NCBI GenBank assembly: GCA_031292275.1
Contig: JARLHL010000062.1
Coordinates: 104,678-168,677 of the forward strand
Direction: 5' to 3'
Source: Desulfocapsaceae bacterium
GTDB lineage: Bacteria; Desulfobacterota; Desulfobulbia; Desulfobulbales; Desulfocapsaceae
Length of the DNA stretch: 64,000 nucleotides
Under the pieces are notes generated by a model. It was given only the letters and a program-made list of their open reading frames with translations. It searched no databases and was not told the origin of the DNA. Position numbers and translations under genes: made by a program. Position 1 is the stretch's first letter. Each line of letters begins with the position of its first letter. Of the stretch, positions 36,070 through 44,547 are shown piece after piece.

Positions 36070-37479
36070 TTACAATTTCTCGTTCGATTCTCTATCATGA
36101 ATTTCGATATATCGTTTTGAATCGATGCCGAATCTCTTCATCCTGTTCCAGATAGTAACCCTTGAAACTCCGAGGAGTTCTGCAGCCTTTGACTGGTTGC
36201 CTCCAGTATTCCTGAGGATTTCCAGAAGCTCCTGTTTCTCAATTTCTATCAGATTGAATGCGCTTTTTTTCGTGGTATTCTGGCCTTTCTTCGAGTTGTA
36301 AATGGTTTCCGGCAGGTGATCAGGCTCAATGACACTGCTGTAGCAGGTGACAAAGGCATATTCAAATGCCCCTTTCAACTCCCTTACATTGCCCGGCCAA
36401 CTGTAATTGATCAGGATGTCCATTGTTTCCTTACTTATCCTCTCAATATTTTTGCCGCTTTTCAGTTTGAGTTTCCTGAAAAAAAACTCGGCCAGCAGAG
36501 GGATGTCCCCGAATCGCTCCCGCAGGGGGGGGACAAAAATAGGAATAACATTGATCCGGAAATAAAAATCCTTACGAAAGCTGCCACGTTGAACAAGTTG
36601 ACTTAAGTCCTGATTGGTTGCGGAGATAATGCGTACGTCTGTTGCAATCGGTGAACTGGAGCCGACGCGCTCGATCACCTTTTCTTCCAGTACCCGCAGA
36701 AGTTTAATTTGGGTGGATAATGGGAGGTCCCCTATTTCATCAAGAAAGATATCGCCTTGTTTTGCCTTTTCAAAGCGTCCTGCCCGGTCTTTATAGGCCC
36801 CGGTATAGGCGCCTCGGACATGTCCAAAAAGTTCGCTTTCGAGTAATGATTCGGTTAGGCTCGCGCAGTTGACTTTGATAAAGGGTTGGTCCTTCCGGTC
36901 GCCAACCTGGTGGATGGCTTGACTGACAAGTTCCTTTCCGGTTCCGCTTTCTCCGTAAATTATTACAGGGGCATCGGAATGGGCGGCATTTTCGATCATA
37001 TCGAATAAATGCTGCATAGGTTGGGATGTACCGATGATTCCATGAAATCCATCTTCTGAAAGTAAATGCAGCCTGAATGCCTCCAGTTGAGTTTCCTTTT
37101 CTGAGAGCTCAGTCAGGTCCGCAATGGTCCCGACCGCTCCGATGACATTGCCATCGGCATCACGAAGAATCGCAGCGTTTTTCAGAACCTTGATGGAGGT
37201 TCCATCCTTGCGCCTGATCTGGCCCCTGCGATTTCCGATGGCCCCGGTACTAAAGAGAGAACACCAATGTCCTTTTCCGTTGGCAATGGCTTCCTCGCAG
37301 ATATCGCAATGGAGTATCCTGCAGGTCATCCCTATGACATCTTCCCGGCAAAAGCCTGTGATTCGGGTAAACGCATCGTTGACAGATACAATGGCGCCAC
37401 TTGTGTTCACAATCATGATTCCGTCACGGATGGTGTTGACAACGGTTTTCCAGTATCCGTCAAGTTCCCGGCCTATCAT
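36070..37479 (-). CDS. Sigma-54 activator with N-terminal Cys-containing PAS domain and Fis-type HTH
   Basis: The 469-residue protein has a PAS domain (about 1-125), a AAA+ domain with Walker A GESGTGKE, the loop GAYTGA (Tyr variant of GAFTGA) and FLDEIGDL, and a C-terminal Fis HTH (ELLGVSRVTIWNRMK). The PAS domain contains TCRILHCDICEEA and GHWCSLF, a Cys cluster that could bind a metal or sense redox. The start at 37479 is supported by AGGAGAG six bases upstream. It is encoded divergently from the TusA-like/Hdr/MetVF genes, whose upstream region holds a sigma-54 promoter and three GTTAAGG repeats; it is therefore the probable activator of that operon. Confidence 0.93.
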   Translation of the reverse strand: MIGRELDGYWKTVVNTIRDGIMIVNTSGAIVSVNDAFTRITGFCREDVIGMTCRILHCDICEEAIANGKGHWCSLFSTGAIGNRRGQIRRKDGTSIKVLKNAAILRDADGNVIGAVGTIADLTELSEKETQLEAFRLHLLSEDGFHGIIGTSQPMQHLFDMIENAAHSDAPVIIYGESGTGKELVSQAIHQVGDRKDQPFIKVNCASLTESLLESELFGHVRGAYTGAYKDRAGRFEKAKQGDIFLDEIGDLPLSTQIKLLRVLEEKVIERVGSSSPIATDVRIISATNQDLSQLVQRGSFRKDFYFRINVIPIFVPPLRERFGDIPLLAEFFFRKLKLKSGKNIERISKETMDILINYSWPGNVRELKGAFEYAFVTCYSSVIEPDHLPETIYNSKKGQNTTKKSAFNLIEIEKQELLEILRNTGGNQSKAAELLGVSRVTIWNRMKRFGIDSKRYIEIHDRESNEKL

Positions 37480-37491
37480 TGTTGCTCTCCT

Positions 37492-37504
37492 GTTAAGGAT
37501 TAAC
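37492..37504. promoter_or_regulatory. GTTAAGG-type inverted repeat, site 1
   Basis: GTTAA-GGA-TTAAC, a perfect inverted repeat immediately upstream of the ribosome site of the PAS/sigma-54 activator. It is a candidate autoregulatory binding site. Confidence 0.5.
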
Positions 37505-37522
37505 ACCTGCAAAGGGATTCTC

Positions 37523-37537
37523 TTTAACACCTTAACA
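37523..37537. promoter_or_regulatory. GTTAAGG-type inverted repeat, site 2
   Basis: TTTAACACCTTAACA; on the other strand it reads TGTTAAGGTGTTAAA, sharing the GTTAAGG core with sites 1 and 3. Confidence 0.5.
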
Positions 37538-37576
37538 CTTTCTTGAAAATGCTACTCTTGTCCGAATTGCCAATAT

Positions 37577-37587
37577 GTTACCTTAAC
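37577..37587. promoter_or_regulatory. GTTAAGG-type inverted repeat, site 3
   Basis: GTTACCTTAAC, which reads GTTAAGGTAAC on the other strand. It lies about 60 bases upstream of the sigma-54 promoter, a normal distance for an enhancer-type site. Confidence 0.5.
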
Positions 37588-37637
37588 TGTTTAAAATATA
37601 AGTATTAAAAAAATATTTCACAACGCAAATATTAATA

Positions 37638-37654
37638 TGGTCCAATAGTTGCTA
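37638..37654 (+). promoter_or_regulatory. Sigma-54 (-24/-12) promoter of the Hdr/MetVF operon
   Basis: TGGTCCAATAGTTGCTA fits the consensus TGGCAC-N5-TTGCW, with GG and GC separated by exactly 10 bases. It lies 42 bases upstream of the TusA-like gene and faces it. A divergently encoded sigma-54 activator is adjacent. Confidence 0.75.
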
Positions 37655-37695
37655 TCGGGGAATGCGGGACAAGATAATCTTAAGGAGTAAAGAAT

Positions 37696-37941
37696 TTGGC
37701 TGGAAAAACGGATTTTATAATTGATTTCAGGGGCAGTCTATCATCGATATCATTGTTAAAAACGACACAGATTTTCGAGAAGATGAAACCTCTTCAAGTT
37801 TTGGAAATCAGAGGATCTGACCCGGATACAAGGCGTGATTTATTTAAGGTCCTGCCTGCGTCTTCCTATGAGTTGCTCCAAATGGAAAATTTAGAGGATG
37901 GAGGAACATTTCATCAGTTGCGGATACGGAAACGCCCGTGA
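37696..37941 (+). CDS. TusA-like protein lacking the catalytic cysteine
   Basis: The 81-residue protein has the TusA fold pattern: DFRGSLSSISLLKTTQIFEK at the start, a VLEIRGSDPDTRRDL strand-helix, and a C-terminal strand FHQLRIRK. TusA proteins carry persulfide sulfur on the Cys of a CPxP motif after DxRG. Here that position is Ser (GSLSSIS), so sulfur relay by the usual route is impossible. The start is TTG with AAGGAG eight bases upstream. As first gene of the operon with a Hdr-like complex, it may be a structural or regulatory partner; known sHdr systems pair with active TusA proteins. This role is inference. Confidence 0.65.
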   Translation: MAGKTDFIIDFRGSLSSISLLKTTQIFEKMKPLQVLEIRGSDPDTRRDLFKVLPASSYELLQMENLEDGGTFHQLRIRKRP

Positions 37942-38023
37942 TCTCTTACGGAGGTTGACCCAAAAGGAGATCGGATTTCTATAATTCATTAACTTGGACT
38001 TGAGACAAGAAAGGAAGGGTTTA

Positions 38024-39343
38024 ATGCCTGAAAACAGCATCAAAATCAAAGGGAAAAAGAAAAGCCTTTTCATTGACAAGGTCAAAGAAATAATCCCGGA
38101 TGGTGGGAATCTGAATCTTTGTCTTACTTGCGGCGCCTGTGTTTCGGGCTGCCCGGCGACAGGACTTGAGGGAATGGATCCCCGAAAATTCCTTCGAATG
38201 GCATCGTTGGGCATGGATGAGGAGCTGACCACGACTCCTTGGGTCTGGATGTGCACGATGTGCCAGCGATGCAGTTATGTCTGTCCGATGAAGATAGACA
38301 TCCCGCAGTTGGTTTTTAATGCCCGTGCGGCCTGGCCGCGCGATCAACGTCCCAAGGGGATCCGGGATTCCTGTGACATGGCCATGAGAAACGATTCCAA
38401 CAGCGCCATGGGAACAGCGCCTGACGATTTCATCTTTGTTGTTCAGGACGTGCTTGCTGAATACCAGGAAGCCCAACCGGAATTCAAGGATATGCAGGCG
38501 CCCATTGATAAGGTCGGCTCTCATTTCTTTCTCAATCAGAATTCACGAGAGCCGGTGACCGAACCCGATGAGCTCGTGCCCTTATGGAAAATTTTGCACC
38601 TGGCTGGAGTCGACTGGACCTATGGCAGCAAGGGATGGGCGGCAGAAAATTACTGCCTGTTTCTTGCAGATAATGACTGCTGGGAACATGTCACCCGCGT
38701 TTCGGCGAAACAGGCGGATGAACTGGGGTGTAAGGTCTTTCTCAATACGGAGTGAGGACACATTACATTCTCAGTCCGGGCCGGACTGAAAAAATTCAAT
38801 ATCGATCATAGCTTTGAAGTTGCCTCTATTTATCAGTATTACGCGAAATGGATTCGTGAAGGACGATTACGGGTTAATTCCGACTGGAACAAGGATCGTG
38901 GCGTCAAATTCACGGTTCAGGATCCTTGCCAGATCGTGCGTAAGAGCTTTGGCGATGAGGTGGCGGATGATCTGCGGTTTGTTGTCAAGTCCATCGTCGG
39001 CGAAGAAAATTTTATCGAGATGACTCCCAATAAATCCAATAATTACTGCTGCGGCGGTGGGGGTGGTTTTCTGCAGTCGGGACACACAGAGGCCCGCCGG
39101 TCCTATGGCAAAATTAAATACGACCAGATCATATCCACCGGGGCGGACTACTGTATTACCGGATGCCACAACTGTCATGCCCAGGTTCACGACCTGGCGC
39201 ATCATTTTGGCGGGACATTCAATACCGTTCACTTGTGGACACTGATCTGCCTTTCCCTAGGAATTCTCGGTCCCAATGAACGAACATATCTGGGAGACGA
39301 TTTGAAAGAAGTAAACGTTTTTCACCCCGAAACAGCCCTGTAA
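38024..39343 (+). CDS. HdrC/CCG-domain heterodisulfide-reductase-like protein, selenoprotein with in-frame UGA (Sec244)
   Basis: Reading the TGA at 38753-38755 as selenocysteine gives one 439-residue protein. The N-terminal HdrC-like part has two [4Fe-4S] motifs, CLTCGACVSGCP and CTMCQRCSYVCP. The rest is a CCG-type HdrB/HdrD part: CLFLADNDCWEH, then NTEUGH where relatives have a Cys (ECGH), then QDPCQIVRKSF, CCGGGGGFLQ and ITGCHNCHAQ. The frame is fully open on both sides of the TGA and homology is continuous across it, so a simple stop is unlikely. A hairpin 16 bases after the UGA fits a bacterial SECIS. GAAGG precedes the ATG. The protein should pass electrons between the HdrA next in the operon and a thiol/disulfide or other partner. 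A frameshift or sequencing error is excluded by the unchanged frame; a true truncation remains possible. Confidence 0.85.
38771..38789 (+). promoter_or_regulatory. SECIS-like hairpin in the HdrC/CCG selenoprotein gene
   Basis: TCAGTCCG pairs with CGGACTGA around a GGC loop. The apical loop begins about 22 bases after the UGA at 38753, within the roughly 16-37 range known for bacterial SECIS elements, and starts with G as expected for SelB recognition. Confidence 0.7.
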
Positions 39344-39413
39344 CGTATGAGTTAAACGTGTCCAGGGAGAAATGCTAATCTGAAAAGCTGGGATTTGGAG
39401 GGCAAAGAAGCGT

Positions 39414-40286
39414 ATGAGTTTTCAAAAACGATTACAAGCAAATGAATTTGTCGTACTGGCAGAGATGAACACGCCCAAAGGCGTCAATATATCTCGGCTC
39501 GTTACCGATGCCAGGCGAATGAAGGGAAGGGTGGACGCTATTATTGTTCCCGATATGGATAATGGGATCATGCGGATGAGTGCATTGGCCGGAGGCGTCT
39601 TGATGCAGCAGCAGGGTGTTGAGGCTATCATCCATGTGTATTGCCGGGATCGCAACAGGATGGCCCTGCAGGGTGATATTCTGGCGGCCCATGTCCTCGG
39701 CATTCAGAATCTCATCGTCGTTCATGGTGAAGACATGAGCCAGAGTGATCATATCGACGCCAAGCCTGTTTACGATCTGACTGAAATCGGGCTGATAGAT
39801 GCTATCCAGTCTCTTAATAAAGGTAAAGATATCGGAGGATTTGATCTTGACGGCGCTCCCAGCTTGACCACCGGATGTACCATTGCTCCTTATGCGGACG
39901 ACAAGGCTTTGGACGTTGAACTGGATGCGGCGCGAAAAATGATTGCGGCAGGCTGCAGTTTTGTGATCACTCCCCCTGTCTTCGACATTGACCGGTTTAC
40001 AACCTTTATGGAAAAGGCCAAAGGGCTTGGCGTTCCGATAATTCCTACGATATTCCTGATAAAATCTTTAGCCATCGCCCAGTATATTACGAACAGTGAA
40101 CCAGGCGCCCATATATCCGATGACCTGATCAGACGGATCCGTAAATCGCCCAATCGGGAGACAGAAGGGATACGCATAGCTGGTGAGACTATTGCCGCAG
40201 TAAAAACTTTGGCTCAGGGGGTCATGCTCCAGACGCTTGGTTGGGAACATAGGATTCCCTCCATACTGGATGCTGCAGGCCTTTGA
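39414..40286 (+). CDS. MetF-family protein (methylene-tetrahydrofolate reductase paralogue)
   Basis: The 290-residue TIM-barrel protein belongs to the MetF family: it shows LAEMNTPKG near the N-terminus (Glu of the active-site region), the block VYCRDRNRMALQGDILAAHVLGI and VVHGED for flavin/folate binding, and FVITPPVFDIDRF. A second, more typical MetF with a MetV partner lies at 44.5 kb. Here the FITQ Gln of classical enzymes reads VITPP, so its specificity may differ. It lies between the CCG protein and HdrA, so it could be a second catalytic or regulatory subunit of the same complex. The start is an ATG with a weak site. Confidence 0.8.
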   Translation: MSFQKRLQANEFVVLAEMNTPKGVNISRLVTDARRMKGRVDAIIVPDMDNGIMRMSALAGGVLMQQQGVEAIIHVYCRDRNRMALQGDILAAHVLGIQNLIVVHGEDMSQSDHIDAKPVYDLTEIGLIDAIQSLNKGKDIGGFDLDGAPSLTTGCTIAPYADDKALDVELDAARKMIAAGCSFVITPPVFDIDRFTTFMEKAKGLGVPIIPTIFLIKSLAIAQYITNSEPGAHISDDLIRRIRKSPNRETEGIRIAGETIAAVKTLAQGVMLQTLGWEHRIPSILDAAGL

Positions 40287-40360
40287 TACTGACGCGGTTT
40301 ATACCAATAAAAAGGATTGACCGTTTATTCGTTTGACCCTGTGAAATCGGTGAAAAGAAA

Positions 40361-43300
40361 ATGGTTGAAATGGAAAATATAAAAGTAGCTCAAGGCCATA
40401 ACAAGGTGCTGGTTATTGGCGGCGGTCTCGGCGGAATACGGACGGCCCTGGATCTGGCTGAGTCTGAAAAGGATGTCATTCTCGTTGATAAGGCTTATGC
40501 CGTCGGCGGTCTGATGACACAGCTGGACAGGACCTTTCCGACCAACAACTGCGATTTATGCACCCTCTCTCCAAATCTTTCCGAGAGCGGCCGGAAACAG
40601 CATATCGAACTGCTGACGATGACAAGCGTGAGCGGTGTCCGAGGTGAAAAAGGGAATTTTACTGTCTCTCTGGAGACGGCACCCCGCTATATCAACATGG
40701 ATAAATGCACGGCCTGCGGCGAGTGCTATAAACACTTTCCGGAGTGTGTCCGCTTTACGCCGGGATTGGATCATCGGGCGCCGACATGCATGCGCTATCC
40801 CCAGGCGACCCCGCAGGCTTTTTCGGTAGATTTGGAAAAATGTACCGATATTAATGCATTGATAAAAATATGTCCCGCCGGTGCAATCAGTCCTGACGAT
40901 ATGGGCAGAAGGCGTGAGGTACGATGCGGTTCTATCGTCCTGTCTGCCGGTGCCGCCCTGTTTGATCCAAGTGGTCTGGACTATCTGGGCTACTCGGCAG
41001 AGCCGGACGTGGTCACCAATCTCGAGTATGAACGGATCATGTCCGCCTCAGGACCGACCATGGGGCAGCTGGTACGCCCGTCCAATGGCAAACAGCCGAA
41101 AAAAATCGCCTGGATTCAATGTGTCGGATCCCGAGGGCTGCAGAAGGGCGCGGCTCCGTACTGTTCCAGCGCCTGCTGTATGATCGCGCTGAAAGAGGCC
41201 ATCGTCACCAAGGAGCGTTTCCAGAATGATATCGAGACCGCGATTTTTTATATGGATATGCGGACCTTCGGTAAGGACTATGAGCTCTACCTCAATCGGG
41301 CGAAAAATAAACACGGCGTACGCCTTATCCGCAGCCGTCCCCACAGCATTCTTCGCGCAAACAATCAGGATGGTCTGCGTCTCAGCTATACCACCGATGA
41401 CGCCGGCGAAATGAAGAATGAGGATTTTGACATGGTGGTCCTGTCCACCGGTTTCAAGATTGCCGACGATGTCCGCGAACTGTCTTTGAAAATGGGCCTG
41501 ACCTTGAATGCATCGGGTTTTGCCATGACCGAAGAATTCAGTCCGGTGGAGACATCTAAATCCGGTATCTACGTCTGCGGCATGAGCGAGAGCCCGAAGG
41601 ACATTCCGGATACCATGGTTCAGGCCAGTGCCGCAGCCTGCATGGCCGGCAAGGATCTGGAGGTATCGGTCAAGGACCCGGATGGGGATCTGCCTCCTGA
41701 ACGTGATGTGACCGACGAGGCCCTGCGCATCGGCGTCTTTATCTGCGACTGCGGCGAAAACATCGGCGGTGTCCTGGACGTTGCCAAGATAGCAGAATAC
41801 TCTCAATCTTTGCCCAATGTGGTGATAGCTGAACCGCAGGGACACGGTTGCAGCCGTCAGTCTATGGAGCAGATCCAGAAAAGCATCATTGAAAATAAAC
41901 TGAACCGCGTGGTTATCGGGGGCTGTTCTCCCAGAACGCATGAAGCCAAATTCCAGGAAGTGATCCGCAGGGCGGGATTGAATAAATTTCTGGTGGAAAT
42001 CGCCAATATCCGCGATCAGGCTACATGGGTCCACGCGCACCTGCCGGAAAAGGCCACTCAGAAGGCCCAGGATTTGATCCGTATGGCAGTAGGCGCGGTT
42101 GCTGAGGCACATCCGCTCAAGGAACACAATATTCCAATCAATAAGGATGTCCTGGTCGTCGGCGGCGGTGTAACCGGAATGACCACTGCTCTGCGCCTGG
42201 CCGACCAGGGATACAAGGTCTATATTGCCGAAAAATCGGATTCCCTGGGAGGATTGGGTAAGGTGCTGCATTCCACCCTCAGCGGCGTGGAAGTGCGGCC
42301 CTTTGTAAATGATTTAATAGATAAAACCAAGGCAAACGCCAACATCCAGGTCATCCTGAGGGCCATTATCGTTGACCATTCCGGCATGCCCGGCATGTTC
42401 AAAACCGGTATGCAGACGGGCCCCCAGATGTTTTATCGCACAATTCAACACGGTGTGACCATCCTGGCCACCGGTGCAGTGGCGAATCGTCCAAAGCAGT
42501 ACCTTCTTGGTGAATCTGAAGCAGTAGGGACGCAGCTCGAGACCGATGCCTTGCTTGCAGATGCGCCGGAAACAGTCAAAAACTGGGACAATGTGGTCAT
42601 GATCCAGTGTGTCGGCTCCCGCGTGCCGGAAAATCCGAATTGTTCACGAATCTGTTGTCAAAGCGCAATCAAGAATGCCTTGCGCATCCGAAAGCTTAAT
42701 CCGGATGGCCGGATTTTCGTGCTCTATCGTGACATGCGGACCTATGGGTTCCAGGAAGAATATTATCTTGAAGCACGTAAACAGGGCGTGATCTTCGTTC
42801 GGTATTCACTTGATCAATTACCGAAGGTCGAAGCGGCCGGAAACCAGGTGAATGTAACCTTCACGGATCCGATTCTCGGGCGGGAGCTGATGGTCACTGC
42901 TGATCGTTTATGCCTCAGCACCGGCCTTGCAGCCGATGAAGATTCCACCGAGGATCTCGCCCGGATATTCAAACTGCCGCGCACCTCCGACGGATTTTTC
43001 CTGGAGGATCATGTGAAGCTGCGGCCTGTTGACCTGCCGGTGCCCGGTTTTTATGTGGCGGGAACCGCTCACAGCCCGAAGACAATCCGGGAGAGTATTA
43101 CCCAGGCCCAGGCGGTTGCCTCGCGCGCTCAGACACTGCTTGCCAGAGATTCCATTAATCTGGGTGCCGCGGTTGTCCGGGTGGACAGCAATAAATGCGC
43201 CGCCTGTCTGATCTGTGTTCGTGTCTGTCCCTTTGATGTCCCTTTTATCAACGCTGACGGGTATTCGGAAATCGACCCAGCCAAATGCCATGGATGCGGC

Positions 43301-43405
43301 CTGTGCGCGGCGGAATGTCCTGCAAAGGCCATCCAGCTTATGCAGTTTGAGGATGACCGGATTGTGGCAAAGCTGGAACAACTTTTTGAAAGGATGGTTG
43401 GATGA
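40361..43405 (+). CDS. hdrA: Double HdrA: fused electron-bifurcation-type flavoprotein with ferredoxin domain
   Basis: The 1014-residue protein contains two HdrA-like FAD modules. The first has VLVIGGGLGGIRTALDLAE near residue 15, Cys-rich NNCDLCTLSPN and CTACGECYKH. The second begins around residue 450 with FICDCGENIGG, GGCSPRTHE and VLVVGGGVTGMTTALRL. The C-terminus (about 945-1005) is a ferredoxin domain with CAACLICVRVCP and CHGCGLCAAECP. HdrA is the flavin-bifurcating hub of heterodisulfide-reductase and related complexes; in type III MetVF complexes it links ferredoxin or NADH to MvhD and MetVF. Single HdrA proteins are about 650 residues; this is a fusion of two. It overlaps mvhD by four bases. 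Confidence 0.93.
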   Translation: MVEMENIKVAQGHNKVLVIGGGLGGIRTALDLAESEKDVILVDKAYAVGGLMTQLDRTFPTNNCDLCTLSPNLSESGRKQHIELLTMTSVSGVRGEKGNFTVSLETAPRYINMDKCTACGECYKHFPECVRFTPGLDHRAPTCMRYPQATPQAFSVDLEKCTDINALIKICPAGAISPDDMGRRREVRCGSIVLSAGAALFDPSGLDYLGYSAEPDVVTNLEYERIMSASGPTMGQLVRPSNGKQPKKIAWIQCVGSRGLQKGAAPYCSSACCMIALKEAIVTKERFQNDIETAIFYMDMRTFGKDYELYLNRAKNKHGVRLIRSRPHSILRANNQDGLRLSYTTDDAGEMKNEDFDMVVLSTGFKIADDVRELSLKMGLTLNASGFAMTEEFSPVETSKSGIYVCGMSESPKDIPDTMVQASAAACMAGKDLEVSVKDPDGDLPPERDVTDEALRIGVFICDCGENIGGVLDVAKIAEYSQSLPNVVIAEPQGHGCSRQSMEQIQKSIIENKLNRVVIGGCSPRTHEAKFQEVIRRAGLNKFLVEIANIRDQATWVHAHLPEKATQKAQDLIRMAVGAVAEAHPLKEHNIPINKDVLVVGGGVTGMTTALRLADQGYKVYIAEKSDSLGGLGKVLHSTLSGVEVRPFVNDLIDKTKANANIQVILRAIIVDHSGMPGMFKTGMQTGPQMFYRTIQHGVTILATGAVANRPKQYLLGESEAVGTQLETDALLADAPETVKNWDNVVMIQCVGSRVPENPNCSRICCQSAIKNALRIRKLNPDGRIFVLYRDMRTYGFQEEYYLEARKQGVIFVRYSLDQLPKVEAAGNQVNVTFTDPILGRELMVTADRLCLSTGLAADEDSTEDLARIFKLPRTSDGFFLEDHVKLRPVDLPVPGFYVAGTAHSPKTIRESITQAQAVASRAQTLLARDSINLGAAVVRVDSNKCAACLICVRVCPFDVPFINADGYSEIDPAKCHGCGLCAAECPAKAIQLMQFEDDRIVAKLEQLFERMVG

Positions 43406-43848
43406 TGGAAAATTTTGAACCGGTAATAGTGGCGTTCTGCTGCCACTATTGTGCATACACAGCGGCGGATATGGCCGGCAGTCAACGGCTCACCTATCCA
43501 GCTAACATAAAAATCATACGGGTCCCCTGCTCCGGCAAGGTCGATGCCATCCATATCATCAAGGCCTTTGAAAAGGGCGCGGATGGCGTTTATGTGGCCG
43601 GGTGTCTGGACGGTGATTGCCATTTTAAAAACGGCAACAATCGTGCAAGCCGCCGGGTGGAGTATGTCCAGAAATACCTGGATGAAATCGGGATCGGAGG
43701 AGAACGGCTTGAAATGGTCAAGATGTCTGCCGGGATGGGATATCTTTTTGCGAAGATTGCCTCAGAGATGACGGAGAAGATCCGAAAGCTTGGACCAAGT
43801 CCGGTCCGTCCCCTGACCGTTCAGGCTTCTCAGCCAACAGCCAGTTGA
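43402..43848 (+). CDS. mvhD: MvhD-like [2Fe-2S] electron-transfer subunit
   Basis: The 148-residue protein matches MvhD (hydrogenase iron-sulfur subunit): VAFCCHYCAYTAAD at the N-terminus, VPCSGKVD and VAGCLDGDCHFKNGNNRA hold the cluster cysteines. MvhD transfers electrons between HdrA and a partner. It is encoded with the ATG inside the hdrA stop (ATGA) and precedes metV, the usual order hdrA-mvhD-metV-metF of Moorella-type complexes. No hydrogenase gene is in the operon, so the partner here should be MetVF. Length and Cys spacing are normal. Confidence 0.92.
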   Translation: MMENFEPVIVAFCCHYCAYTAADMAGSQRLTYPANIKIIRVPCSGKVDAIHIIKAFEKGADGVYVAGCLDGDCHFKNGNNRASRRVEYVQKYLDEIGIGGERLEMVKMSAGMGYLFAKIASEMTEKIRKLGPSPVRPLTVQASQPTAS

Positions 43849-43878
43849 CAGTATAAACAACAAGGAGAGTTAATCACC

Positions 43879-44547
43879 ATGATCACTGCCGAACGAAAAC
43901 CCTTGGAAGAACTTATTGAATTTGTCAGACCATTTAAACGTATTCTCCTGGTCGGCTGCAATGAATGCGTAACGGTATGTAGCGCCGGCGGCCGCAAAGA
44001 AGTCGGACTTCTTGCCTCCGGTCTTAAAATGGCTCTTCTGCAAAGCGGGAACACTATTGAAATAAGAGAACACACCCTGGAAAGACAGTGTGACCCCGAG
44101 TACATCGACGAACTCCTGCCGATGATCGATGGGGTGGACGCCGTGATGTCCATGGCCTGCGGCTGCGGTGTTCAGGAGGTGGCCCGCCGGTATAAGAATA
44201 TGCCGGTTTTTCCCGCCGTGAATACCAAATTCATGGGTGCCTCTGAACGACCGGGAGTCTGGGCGGAAAGATGCCAGGGCTGCGGCAACTGTCTTCTGGG
44301 AGTCACCGGCGGGATATGCCCCATAGCCAGATGTTCGAAACGGTTAATGAATGGGCCCTGCGGCGGTTCCGTAACCGGAAAATGCGAAATCAGCCAGGAT
44401 GTCGACTGTGCCTGGCAGTTGATCTGGGACAGGTTGAAGGAACTGGGCCTTGAAGATCAATACCTCAAAATCATACCGGCGAAAGATTGGAGAACAGCAG
44501 GTGGCGGCGGCCCCCGCAAGATTATAAGAGAGGATCTGACAGCATGA
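43879..44547 (+). CDS. metV: MetV: zinc/Fe-S subunit of methylene-tetrahydrofolate reductase
   Basis: The 222-residue protein matches the MetV/MTHFR C-terminal-domain family. It has GCNECVTVCSAGG near residue 26, ACGCGVQEVARRY in the middle and the Cys-rich CQGCGNCLLGVTGGICPIARC plus NGPCGG near residue 155. MetV joins MetF to the electron-transfer proteins in acetogens and related anaerobes. Its stop overlaps the metF start (ATGA). The neighbourhood hdrA-mvhD-metV-metF is diagnostic. Confidence 0.92.
   Translation: MITAERKPLEELIEFVRPFKRILLVGCNECVTVCSAGGRKEVGLLASGLKMALLQSGNTIEIREHTLERQCDPEYIDELLPMIDGVDAVMSMACGCGVQEVARRYKNMPVFPAVNTKFMGASERPGVWAERCQGCGNCLLGVTGGICPIARCSKRLMNGPCGGSVTGKCEISQDVDCAWQLIWDRLKELGLEDQYLKIIPAKDWRTAGGGGPRKIIREDLTA

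Noticed and set aside
38936..39343. Separate CCG-domain gene starting inside the HdrC/CCG region
   Set aside because: It is in the same frame as the upstream part, with continuous homology through the TGA and no ribosome site at the internal start; one selenoprotein is the simpler reading.
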